The translations under genes and the position numbers were made by a program. From Rhipicephalus microplus (Eukaryota > Arthropoda > Arachnida > Ixodida > Ixodidae), in assembly GCF_043290135.1 (NCBI RefSeq), contig NC_134701.1, positions 65,045,502-65,109,501 on the forward strand: a DNA stretch of 64,000 nt, given 5' to 3'. Shown one piece after another: positions 12,191-22,059 of this stretch (positions within the stretch are counted from its first letter, which is position 1; the number at the start of each line of letters is the position of its first letter). The notes beneath the pieces are model-generated. The model saw only the letters and a program-made list of their open reading frames with translations, was not told where the DNA came from and searched no databases.

Positions 12191-12770
12191 TGTCACGAGA
12201 CTTCAGATGTGCAAGGGGCCTTTAATTAGCAAGGATGCAGCCAGCTCTTCAAAAGCGCATCTGTCGTGGCTGGATGCTTGAGCGAGAAAGGCGCACGTGG
12301 TCTTCTATTCTTTTTCAAGGTGAGAGCCGCTCGTTCTCCTAACCCATCACATGAAGGTAGCATTATTCCGGTTCCAAAAAAACAAAATAAAAAAGAGATA
12401 AAACAGAAAGAAAGAAAAGACGTAGCATCGCCGCGATGCTATAACATAGCGCGTGAAGGAAAAAAGTAAATAGAAACGCAGATAAACGAAAAGTAGAGAA
12501 CAAAGATTTTGAAAATAAGAAAAAGTCAACGAACGAGCCAGAAAGTTCACGAAAATGAAGAACACAAAGACCGCTGATTGAAAAAAAATGTTATCATTGA
12601 GCGGCTTCATGTGCACAACATGAACGGCATCCGGGTACGGACGTGTGCTGGTTCATACCTGCGGTGTTGTTGAGTTCGGGACCACATCGTAGTTAACGTC
12701 CCTCACACGAGGTAGCACATTGTATGGGCGAAATTACTCGCTACGTAGCAGTTGGGATTGGGGTGATGAA
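12191..12770 (-). mobile_element. 3' end of a minus-strand Gypsy: integrase tail plus possible LTR
   Basis: Reading the minus strand from about 12760 to 12595 gives FRPYNVLPRVRDVNYDVVPN and then DAVHVVHMKPLND. This is the GPY/F module and the terminal VVHV..LKP signature of a Gypsy integrase; the intact element ends the same way. Downstream a purine/adenine-rich stretch leads to a segment at 12191-12364 that in minus sense starts TGCTACC and ends GTGACA, a candidate LTR of about 174 bp. The rest of the element is missing above about 12,830. Confidence 0.6.
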
Positions 12771-13867
12771 AGAATTCCTGATGGTTCAAATGGCCAGGAC
12801 CACACGTTGAAGAGCTGGACAGGCCTGGTTGCTCACATCCTAGCAAACTTTTGTTTATTTACATACTGACACCTATTTACAAACAAATGCTGGGGTGGCC
12901 ACTAAACCAACCGCACAGTAGGCACTGAGCTGATTTAACGTCGGTGTTACTTGTCGAGCCTTTTGTATACTCCACACGCGGGTAGTCATACCCGCGCACT
13001 GGTCGGATCGTAACTCGCAGGTTAGACCCTGTCCCGTACATTTCTTCGCGCACCATGGCAATTAATGAACATTCAGACATCATGCTCTTGCTGCCTGCCT
13101 AAATCTAACAAACTGTTACACTACTACTTCACAACACGACAATTTTGTAGCAATAGTAAAAAAAGAGAAGAAAAAAACTTTCACCCGCCTCCCTCAGCTT
13201 TCTCTACTGAACTCCGCTGCCTAATCGCGACAAGGCATCGGCGCACTTATTAAGACATCCCTTTATGTGACGAAAAAAACAAAGACATGTCCTTCTGTAA
13301 GGCGAAAACCCAGCAGGTCAGGTGAGCACCTGATCATATGGAGCGGATCGGGTACGCGAGTGGGTTACGTGCCGTTACTACCTTAACTCGAGCACCAACT
13401 GGCCGATTGTCTGACAGGCTGAGTGTCCACACGACGGTAAACACCGCTTTTTTACTTGGGAACCAATCTAGTTGCTGAGGATTGATATTTCTGAAAAAGA
13501 TGATCGGTCTCTCTTTTCCGTTTTTCCCTAGAGTAACAGGGGCCCCCTTTCGTCTTCTTAAGGCAACTGTCTCTAATGCTATCTCGTTTTTCAGATGCGG
13601 GGTGCTTTTCTTAAATACGGCCTTCAGAGCCAGCGTCCGCTGTGTGGGTGACTGCCCAGCACACGGTGCGGTGAACAAATTCTCACGGGGTTTGATGACA
13701 AATAAGTGTTCCGAGGAGAACGGCTTAGTCCGCGTCTGGGTAGCCTCTTTTCATTAATTTCCCTTTTTGTCGGGCGCCGTCTACCGACTGGCCATCCTTC
13801 GCGTGCCCCAAACATTACTATAACTTTTCACTGAATCCTCGGCGGTGAGCGGGCGCCCAGACCTATA
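12771..13867. other. unassigned stretch
   Basis: There is no recognisable gene. A 114-residue open frame at 13334-13678 minus lacks any motif I know and is not claimed as a gene. Its position between two minus-strand Gypsy remnants suggests an eroded mobile element, which I cannot demonstrate. Confidence 0.4.
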
Positions 13868-14577
13868 ATAAGTGGCCGTGTCTTCACACACGGTCACCTA
13901 ATATACAAGTGAACACTTATTATTATACAAGTGAACGTGGCCAAGTGAACAGTGGCCACTTCACTTGGCCACTGTTCACTTGACCACGTGAAGGGCCAAG
14001 TGAACAGCGAAGTGCAGGAAACGCTTTTGAACTGCGCGCCTCTGAGACCATTGAGGAAGACGACGTGAGAAATCGGGACACGCGGTGGTAGCAGACGTGG
14101 TAGGAGGAGACCAAAAAAAGGGGAAGAAAATAGGCAGACATGGCTGGCGATAGAAGAACCAGGGCGCGGGAGCAGAGACCTGTCGGGTTCCAGACTTCAG
14201 GTAGCAGCAGGCTCCCACCTAGGGCCAAATCATCCGTCCACGCCCCTATGGCCAAATCAGCCGTCCACGCACGTGTGGCGTGAACGGCTGCACGTACCAG
14301 GAGTCGAACCAGCCTGCCGACTACCTCGGGTATGACGTGGTTGAAACGTCGCCAGGACGTACTCGCCAGGAGAACCACGCGTCTGCCACAACAACCCTCA
14401 GCCAGCTATCGTGAGCAGTGTGGCAGGAGCCATGCGCGGTCAAGGTCAATGATACCAGCGGTGAGCGGCGTTGCTGACCACGGCTGTCAGCTGAACTACC
14501 ACATTACGCAAGAATTGTGTGCCGTCACTCAGTGTCGTTGAGCCATCAGCCTTTCCCAGGACTCGACCTCCGCGCTG
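13868..14577 (-). repeat. inverted repeat arm A (about 0.7 kb)
   Basis: The reverse complement of this block matches 17017-17511 over most of its length. Shared words include GCGCGGAGGTCGAGTCC, CATGGCTCCTGCCACACTG, CAGATCTCTGCTCCCGC-like text and GTTCACTTGGCCCTTCAC. By eye I would guess 75-80 percent identity. The arms lie about 2.4 kb apart in opposite orientations and flank a gag fragment, a LINE and an LTR-like end. The family is not recognised. Arm A is longer because its outer end contains extra copies of an AAGTGAAC/GGCC motif that fold into a hairpin. Confidence 0.75.
13936..13988. repeat. 23-bp hairpin inside arm A
   Basis: Arms 13936-13958 and 13966-13988 are inverted copies with one mismatch in 23 and a 7-nt spacer. 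The arm begins CGTGGCCAAGTGAAC. The same motif continues on both sides in partial copies, so the hairpin probably arose from opposed short repeats. Confidence 0.85.
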
Positions 14578-14945
14578 AACCAAAATGTTTGCAGGAGCGC
14601 CAGCTTGGTTTTGTCGTAATCGAGTGCCTCTTCCGGAGATAGACGACCAAAGACCTTGAGCGCTTCTCCACTTAAACACAAACTTAGGGCCATGGCCCAC
14701 TGGTGTTTTGGCCAATCTTGACCGGTAGCAATGTTCTCAAATCTTTTGAGGTACGCGTCTAAGTCATCCCGGTTCTCATTAACATTGACATAAAAATTTG
14801 AGAATTGACGTTAGACTATCCTCAAACTTGTCGGCCTTCGTCAGCCACCACTGACTCTCTAACGCCTTGAGCCTGAGCAAGTTGCAGACGCAGCTGAAAC
14901 GTCCTCTGAGCTTTTATTTCATTGTCTTTGAGAGCGCCTTGAACA
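14578..14945 (-). pseudogene. Gypsy gag capsid fragment (part 2 of a split gene)
   Basis: On the minus strand the sequence reads DLDAYLKRFENIATGQDW, then SGEALKVFGRLSPEEALDY and LALLQTF. This is the capsid segment of the Gypsy Gag type common in tick genomes. Just upstream in minus sense (14900-14940) lies the end of a coiled coil (EIKAQRTFQLRLQLAQAQ). The beginning of that coiled coil lies beyond the LINE at 16515-16745. The frame is broken at several points, so it is a pseudogene. Confidence 0.7.
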
Positions 14946-16514
14946 TTAGACTACAGAAATTCTTTTATAAATACAATGTTATCAGTGACATGCAGCATGG
15001 TTTAAAATAAAGAAATCTTGTGAAGGAGCTCTTCTTAATATAAAACATGAAATTGTATCAAATATTGAAAATCTAATGTATACAATAGGTCTACTTGTTG
15101 ATGTTAGAAAAGCATTTGACTCTGTCACAACCTATTATTGATAAACTAGAAAAAGTATGGTATACGGGGTAACGCACTCAAACTATTGTGTAATTACCTA
15201 ACAAAGCGATATCAGTACGTCACCATAAATATTGATGTTTCGTCTTACGCGGAAATCACTACGGGTGTCCCACAAGATTCAATACTTGGACTTCTGATGT
15301 TCATCATGTATATCAAGGACTTAAGTGATATCCCCGAGTCGCTACAATTAGCCATTTGCTCAGACAATACTAACATTTTATTTAAAGCAGCCACTAAACC
15401 AGATCTCGAGTCAAAGGTGAACCACTATATGAAGCAACTCTCTTCATGGTTACGACAGAACAAATTACAAATGAACACTTCTAAAACAAAACATATGGTA
15501 TTTGCCCCGACTAATAAACCACTAAACTGCAACTCGACTATTGTTTTGCTGACAGAATAATCGAGAAGGTTAAATATCGAAAATTTCTAGGAGTGTGGTT
15601 TCAGGAAGATCTGGCCTGGAACACACATGTTGACAAAATTGTAACAGAATTAAGTGAAACGTTTGGCTGCTCACACAGATTGAGTACTCTGGTTCCTTCT
15701 TGGCTGAAAAGTTTGTTGTATTACGCACTATTTTACTCCCGACTGACTTACAGAATATTAGTCTGGGGCACAACAACACATAAAATTTTAAGAAGCTGAT
15801 TGTGCTGCAAAAAAAAAGTCCTACGGGCATTTGAGGGTAATCGTGAACCTTTACACCACAGCCTGTTTTCATCAAGTACTCTATGCTAAAGGCAAATCAG
15901 GTGTACTATTACAAGTTAGTGCAACATATCAAATAAAACAGGACAGACTGTATCACGGATGCACCCACCAACCCGCGTTACAGCTTTCGCCCACACTGTA
16001 TGAAAACACCAAAAAATAAGAACAAATTATGGCAGTTACAAAGTTACCAAGCACCTTCACTACTCAATAGAATACATGACTTTCACGACGATGTTATGGA
16101 AGCGTCAGGCGAATCATACAAAACATTGCTCATTTCACAAAATATTGAGTTTGTCTAACAAAGCTATTCTGTGTGTTTTCAGTTTCCATGTCTTAATTGC
16201 AAATTTTAGTTGTTGACTTGGGCAAAAAGACCTAGCAGTGTATTATGTAACATCTTTTTGTTTTTGTTTCTTTGCAGACATAACGTGTTTATTCTCGCTT
16301 TTCCACTTTTTTGTGCACATGTTCTTTCACTTTTGTGACTATTCATTGAAATATGTCTGTACGGTATACTTCGGTAGAGTTTGTGTTTACTGGCGCTATG
16401 TACGGCCTGCGTGCCGAACTGTCATAGGAGCAGAAAACCTTTGGCAGGCCACATGGCAATTAGCGTCTGCTTTCTTTCTGCTATAAACAGAAGAAATAAA
16501 GTCAATTCAATTGA
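14946..16514 (+). mobile_element. 5'-truncated LINE inserted in a gag
   Basis: The copy starts inside the RT (LQKFFYKYNVISDMQHGF). An open frame at 15186-15560 carries GVPQDSILGLLMFI and CSDNTNILF, where active relatives have GVPQGS and YADDTN. The GS and YADD changes and several frame breaks make it dead. The 3' end at about 16480-16514 has AAGAAATAAAG and a short ATTCAATT-type tail. The clade is CR1/L2/Jockey-like by motif style. No target-site duplication is obvious. It separates two halves of a minus-strand gag, so it is younger than that Gypsy. Confidence 0.75.
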
Positions 16515-16776
16515 ATTAAAAAAGTTTCTGCTCGAGCTCTATCTGTTCCATTTTCGCCTTAATTGCTTTGCGTTCTGCTTCCCTTTCGTCTCGAGCTCCA
16601 GCCTCCCGTTCTTCTACCCTAGTCTTTAGCTCAGATTTTTCTAGCCCCATACACAATGCCAGTTTCGCTAGATCTGAACTAACGTTTGATCGGTCTTCTA
16701 AACTATAAGCAAACTGCGATAACTCATGCGACTAATAATGCACTAAACGGCTTTGTCCCGTCACCTAGGACGCCAA
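16515..16776 (-). pseudogene. Gypsy gag N-terminal coiled coil and primer-binding site (part 1 of a split gene)
   Basis: Minus-strand translation of 16745-16530 gives LAKLALCMGLEKSELKTRV and then a glutamate/arginine-rich coiled coil ending KMEQIELEQK. It resumes across the LINE at about 14940. Before it, at 16775-16755 in minus sense, lies TGGCGTCCTAGGTGACGGGA, a primer-binding-site type tract directly after a sequence ending GTTACA. Position and order fit a 5' LTR, then PBS, then Gag on the minus strand. The donor tRNA was not assigned. Confidence 0.6.
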
Positions 16777-17016
16777 TGTAACGAGCTGTATATGGCGATA
16801 CAGAGCTCTAAACGAAACGCTCGTGTTTGTAGGAAAACAACCACGATGACTTAACATCATCGGGAGAATAACAAAGCCGTTTATGCATGAAGAAAACCGT
16901 TGTATTTACAAAGAATGATGGAACTCTAATGCGTGTTAGAAAAATAGAACATGAGCAATAATTGATCAAGAAGTGTCATAAACCGGACAAAGCAAATGTT
17001 GAGTTCACCGGGGGCA
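16777..17016 (-). repeat. probable 5' LTR remnant of the minus-strand Gypsy
   Basis: Its left edge TGTAAC (minus sense GTTACA) abuts the primer-binding-like tract. The right edge is not defined: a sequence ending GGACA near 16,995 is possible, followed directly by repeat arm B. No second LTR copy was found, so only the inner border is supported. Confidence 0.4.
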
Positions 17017-17511
17017 GCGCGGAGGTCGAGTCCCGGGAAAGAGCAGACGGCTCAACGACGCTGAGTGAAGGCACACGATGCTTGCGTAATGCGGTATTTC
17101 AGCTGCCAGCCGCGGTCAGCAAAGCAAGTTAACTGCCGGTGTCGTTTGCCTTGAATACGCATGGCTCCTGCCACACTGCTCACGAATGCAGGCTCAAGCA
17201 TGCTGTGGTAGACGCGTGGCTCGCCTGGCGGGAGCGTCCTGGCGATGTTCCAACCGCGCCAGGCCCGAGGTGGTCAGAAGGCTGGTTCGGCCACTGGTGC
17301 CTAGACGGCTAGTTTGGCCACAGGTGCGTGGATGGCTGGTTTGGCCCCAGGGGACAGCCTGCGGCTACCTCGAGTCTACAACCCGACAGATCTCTGCTCC
17401 CGCAGCCTGGTTCTTCGATCGCCAGCCACGCATGGTCTGAGAGGCACGCAGTTCAAACGCGTTTCCCTTGCTTCGCTGTTCACTTGGCCCTTCACACACG
17501 GCCACTTATCA
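17017..17511 (+). repeat. inverted repeat arm B (about 0.5 kb)
   Basis: This is the partner of 13868-14577 in the opposite orientation. It begins GCGCGGAGGTCGAG and ends near CACTTATCAC, directly against the broken integrase end of the next Gypsy. Open frames over it are not conserved between the arms (stops differ), so I treat it as non-coding. It could be the outer part of an undescribed element or a piece of LTR. Confidence 0.7.
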
Positions 17512-18360
17512 CAAGACCAAAACTTGGTCTCATGGGTTGAAGACCACGTTTCTATGGCGGGTATTATAGCGTGGTTCGCCTGGTTGCTGCTGCTGGTCGA
17601 TGTGAAATCGTGCAAGCTGTGGAGCTTTCTCGGCACACACTGCGAATTCCTCGGCGTCAGTTACCAATTCATCGTTGTCCGGACATGGTAGCATAGAGTC
17701 GAGCATGGTCTGCACTTCGAGGCTGTAGAGAAGTCGTAATGGCGTGAATCGCGTGGTCTCTTTGACGGTGGTGTTATACAGGAAGGTCACGTAAGGCAAA
17801 ATCCGATCCCATGTCTTGTGCTGTACGTCGATGTACATTGCGATCATGTCTGCGAGCGTCTTATTCAGCGACTCGGTAAGCCTGTTCATTTGCGGATGGT
17901 ACGCGGTTGTCTTTCGGTGCCTGGTGTTGCTTAGGTAAAAAAGCTTCTTCCATAAGCTGTGCCTTGAATGCTGTGCCTCTGTCTGTTATGACGCTAGAAG
18001 TTGCACCGTGACGCAACACTATGTTGCGCATGAAAAAATACGCTACCTCGAGGCCTTGGCTCGTGGGATCGCCTGTGTCTCAGCGTAGCGTGTTAAATAA
18101 TCAGTAACTACTATCACCCATTTTTTGCCGTCAGAAGACAGGAAAAATGGTCGGCGTATGCCCATGCCCACTTATTCAAACGGCGTACAGGGTGCTTCAA
18201 TTGGCTGAAGTAAGCCAGCTGGCTTAACAGATGGTTGCTTTTGGCGCTGGTGTTCTCGACAACTTTTGACGTACTGTTTGACGCGTGTCGCAAGTCCAGG
18301 CCAATGGTACTTCTCGCTCACTCTGGCAAGTGTACTTCAGTAGCCTAGGTGGCCAGACAT
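17512..18360 (-). pseudogene. Gypsy-3 integrase, damaged
   Basis: In minus sense the zinc-binding end reads VKSCREHQRQK, where the usual CxxC has become CxxH. It is followed by GLLQPIEAP. The first catalytic aspartate region reads VGMGIRRP (family VGMDLLGP), so that acid is lost. WVIVVTDYLTRYAET and, after frame breaks, TAYHPQMNRLTESLNKTLAD (the third acid region) are still clear, and the C-terminal NTRHRNVVFNP leads into a stop. The protein cannot catalyse strand transfer. Confidence 0.8.
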
Positions 18361-18573
18361 GGGTTCATCATGGCAAGCGAAAAGGACGTCGTCTCACTTG
18401 TCCCGAGGAACCACCAGGAGGCAGGCACGGTAGTTCGAACGGGCGTTCTTCTTGTGTAGCACGCCGTCTCCCAGGCAAAACGACGTCGACGAGTGGAAGT
18501 GATGACGTGATATGGTTGTGTCGTGGCCCTCCAACTGATCAATGATTGGTCGAATTTCTTCGTCATCGCTCTG

Positions 18574-19275
18574 TCATCTGCTCAGGTCCGACGAGCTAAT
18601 GGCTCCCAGAAAGCCTTCGTCATCCTCCGCTTCCTGACTGACGAGACGAAGCGGTGCGCGCCACAGTGTGTCAGCGTCTTCATGTTTACAGCCGGACTTA
18701 TAAAAGACGGTGACGTCAAATTCCTGCAGGTGCAAGCTCCACTGTGCTAGTCCTCCTGAAGGGTCGCGCATATTTGCCAACCAACAGAGGGTATGGTGGT
18801 CTGTCACTATCTTGAAGGAACGACCATGAAGTTACGGGTGAAACTTGCTGATTGCCCATACCACTGTGAGGCACTCTGTCTCCGTAGTGGAATGCTTCGC
18901 CTCCGCACGGGATAGGAAGGGGCTGGTGTAAGCTATCTCCCTTTTGATACCATCTTGACGCTGAACGAGCACTGCACCAAGACCAACGTTGCTGGGGCCA
19001 GTGTACACCTCCGTGTGAGCATCGTCGTCGAAATGAGCGAAAATGGGCGCTGATTGCATGCGCTGTCGCAGTTCAGCGAATGGTGATTGTTGCTCGTTTT
19101 TCCACTTAAACGGTGTGTCGTCTCTTGCCAGGCGAGTCAGGGGTTCCGCTATATGGGAAAAGCCGTCAATGAACATGCGATAGTAGGCACACAAACCAAA
19201 ACAGCGCCGGAGGGCCTTCTTATCGACAGGAGCTGGGAATTCGACAACCGCGGCAAGTTCGTCTGGATCGGAACC
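18574..19275 (-). pseudogene. Gypsy-3 RNase H domain, damaged
   Basis: The frame from 19317 to 18832 holds FGLCAYYRMFIDGFSHIAEP, then TEVYTGPSNVGLGAVLVQ and TETECLTVVWAISKFHP. The next frame (18807-18574) has [17 protein letters not shown] and [11 protein letters not shown]. The first catalytic aspartate of the HTDAS motif is glycine here (YTGPS), while the intact Gypsy in this window has lost a different one, so the two copies decayed independently. The two frames are joined by a small frame change around 18,820. Confidence 0.8.
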
Positions 19276-19468
19276 GGGGGCGAGCCAAAAATTTTTTCCG
19301 GGAGGGGGGGTGGTCACACAGTCCTGACAGGGGGGCGGGCACAGGCACCAGTTTTACTCTGTGATGTCACTATCAATGGTAGTTTAAACAGATAGTGCAC
19401 ATGTATATCGAGTCATGAGATTCACCTTCTTTCTCCCCATGTGTATGGGTGTGAAAATGTAAGCAAAG
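19276..19468. other. short unassigned spacer, G-rich at its start
   Basis: A run of G with scattered C at 19297-19335 follows the cut end of Gypsy-3. Nothing else is recognisable before the SINE. Confidence 0.4.
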
Positions 19469-19478
19469 GTACTGTAAG

Positions 19479-19722
19479 AATTATTGATGGATATGTGGTG
19501 TTCAACGCCCGGAAACCACCATATTATTATAAGATATGCCATAGTGGAGGGATTCAAGAATTTTGACCACCTGTGTTTCTTTAACGTGCATCCGAATCTG
19601 AGAGCATGAGCCTACAGCATTTTGGCCTCCATCGAAAACACAGCCGCTGAAGCCGGGATTCGATCCCAAGACTTGCGGTAGCAGCCGAGTATCTTAGTTC
19701 TCTAGACTACGGTGGAGGGGCA
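19479..19722 (-). repeat. tRNA-headed SINE, Ruka-like, copy 1
   Basis: In minus sense it begins with a tRNA-like head (box-B-like GGATCGAATCCC complement near 19656-19667). It runs through the body words shared with the copy at 59.2 kb, including the AACGTGCA and GACCACCTG blocks (plus sense). GTACTGTAAG occurs at 19469-19478 and again at 19723-19732, a 10-bp target-site duplication. Such elements are transcribed by RNA polymerase III and depend on a LINE for insertion. Confidence 0.85.
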
Positions 19723-19732
19723 GTACTGTAAG

Positions 19733-22059
19733 TACTCTAAATACAGTAAGCGACAGGTACAGTGACCGTTTGGATCAACGGCCTTTCGCCGAACCATTGA
19801 ATGAAATAGTCTTTGAAAACGCAGTATTACGATTACCCACCCGATCGAAGAAGACATCGAAAATTGTTTTTATTTGTTAGGCGTAGATGGCGTATAGTCC
19901 TGATCGTGGCAAAGTTCGTTTGACAGGTCAACGAGGGTTCCGCTTACAATGAGGAATGAGAGGTATACGCAGCAAGTTGTTGTACATTATAAATTGCAGT
20001 TCGGTCTTGCTTACTTTTCTGAGAGAATTTCTTACTGTGGATGTCTGTGACTTTATGCCTATCGGAATGATTTTTATATTAATATTTTTAGGTCAAGCCG
20101 CCCTTACGAAGTGGCAGCTTTCAGCCAACAGTTTTTTCCTACTTTACTGCGTGCATCCACACATGCTTGCGATACGCAATGAGTAATGTTTCTGTAAGAA
20201 ACGTTACCTGTTGGCAACACTACTTCGCACACGTTAATTTCCGGGCAGACATTCAGTTGCACTGGCACTATAGATATCAATGAAGTACTTCAATTGTAGA
20301 GGTTTTATCGTGCGGTATGCGAGCGCAAGGTAATCATTCATGAGAAATGTTCACTTGGTCTCAATCGAAATTGCACTTGCGACCAAACTATACCTACTCA
20401 CATAAAGCTTGGTCGCTGCGATTATGCGCTAAAACACCTAAATACGCACAAAAAACGTGGTATGTTCTGGTTTTTTTTTCGTAACTCTCTTCACTCGGCT
20501 CCCTAAAACGATAGCGTTGCGGCAGGGTGTCTTCCGTTGTTTGCAAGCGTGCAGCCGACTTTTCTTTGCCTCAACAGATTCAGAACTGTACAGAATGCGT
20601 GCAGCACAGTACGTGCATTCATGTTTCCAGTACTTACACCAGCATGAACACGAGCAGCTTCGAACCACAGAAAATCTTCAGTGATTGGTTCACCAGTGAT
20701 GAAGGAATGAACTCCTGATTTGCTCAGAACATAGTGCACCATAATCTCTTTCTCAGAACACATGCACTCCGATAAGAACTGCCAGGCGCATGCAACACGA
20801 GTTTACTTACGCTCTTCTTTGCATCGTCCCTGCCTGTTGGTTGTCTGTTTCGAGCATCATGATGCGAGTCACTGGAATTTCACTAATGCCATCACCTCCT
20901 ACGCATTCATTGGCCGCATTTGTGGTATTTCATCACAACGCGGCAGAAACTACCGCCCTTCCGTGTGAGGGCTATCACGAACGTGAAAAATCTTGCGCGC
21001 AGAGTAAGATACTGGGCGAGTGCGATCTCACCGGTACCTGAAAGGAAGCGGAGGAAATGTGTACCCGCTAATTTTTCCGCCAGGCGAGACACGAGCTCTA
21101 GTGTTTAAGGCGGAACTTTACCAGCCGACATGTATCGTCGCAAGTTCTCGATTTTCATATTCAGGGCCACTGCCCGAACATTGCGCAGCTCCTTGCTTCC
21201 TAGCAATGCAAAGTTACCCTTTTGAACTACACCTGTCTACACGCATTGCTTGGTGATTCGATGATCGAGCCGAAACACCCTATGGTGGAACGCTTGGTGA
21301 TTATTTCCCAAAAAGCGGCGCTGCTCCCAGTGCACACTTGACAACTGGCGAAAATGAGAATGCCGCTTGCAACAGGGCGGCAGCTTTTCGATGTAATGTG
21401 CCAGTGGCCGGTGGGGAAGAGCACTTTAGGCTTTCAGTATTTCTGGCCTTTTCTGAACTATTTATTAGATCACTTCAATGAGTGCTTTAAAATGCATCGA
21501 TACACCCTGAAGATGCTTTCTTCGCTTCTGCCACAGAACATTCCCGAATCTTCCACTCTTCCCACTTCCGAGAAGTTTAATGACGTGTATACTTGTGCAT
21601 TATCTCAACTTCAGCAGCGCAAGGGAAGTTAGCAGTATATGATGCGAAATGGAAGCGAGAGAAGCGAGAAACGCTGAGCATGTCTGCAATGCAAACGGTT
21701 GCCATTGCCCAGAGATATTCTTCCCAAACATGCACCATCTTAAGATTCCGGCAATTTGGCTAGTGAGCACAGCTTAGGCAGAATGATTTTTTCATCCCTG
21801 AGACGCCTAAAGTTGTACCTGAGAGCGGCAACATCACATGAATGATTGTTTCTCATTGCTCTCTGTACATCCACCGTGAAATACAAGCGCGTCCGGAAAA
21901 CATTCTCTCTGTTCTTAAACGGGAACTTAGTCGGCTTCAGCTCAATGTGTGTGAATTATCACCCATAGGCGCCATCCCAATCAAGGATGAAACTTGACTC
22001 AAGTTATTCATGGATTGTGATGTTCTGAAAAGCAGTAAAACATAGTTGTAATCATCAAT
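19733..22059. other. 2.3 kb without recognisable gene
   Basis: Open frames of 60-92 residues occur on both strands (20503-20763 minus and 21354-21632 plus are the longest) but none shows a family motif or clean splice borders. No tandem repeat or terminal repeat is evident. It may be host intergenic sequence or very old mobile DNA. Confidence 0.4.

Larger units (their letters stand above)
17512..19275 (-). mobile_element. minus-strand Gypsy remnant: RT end, RNase H, integrase (Gypsy-3)
   Basis: Minus-strand domains run from about 19275 down to 17512. They start at the RT-RNase H connection (AAVVEFPAPVDKKALRRC), then RNase H, then integrase ending NVVFNP. Both ends are cut, one at about 19275 by non-homologous G-rich sequence and one at 17512 by repeat arm B. 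The motifs resemble the intact element at 24.5-30.5 kb but are clearly diverged. The copy has no LTRs and is inactive. Confidence 0.85.

Noticed and set aside
13334..13678. 114-residue minus frame as a protein
   Set aside because: No recognised domain. It lies between decayed elements and has no conserved copy in the window.
15186..15560. Intact RT gene in the LINE at 15 kb
   Set aside because: The catalytic YADD is replaced by CSDN and the frame is broken on both sides.
16777..17511. Treating repeat arm B as the LTR of the minus-strand Gypsy
   Set aside because: The same sequence occurs downstream of that gag in inverted orientation, which LTRs of one element cannot show.
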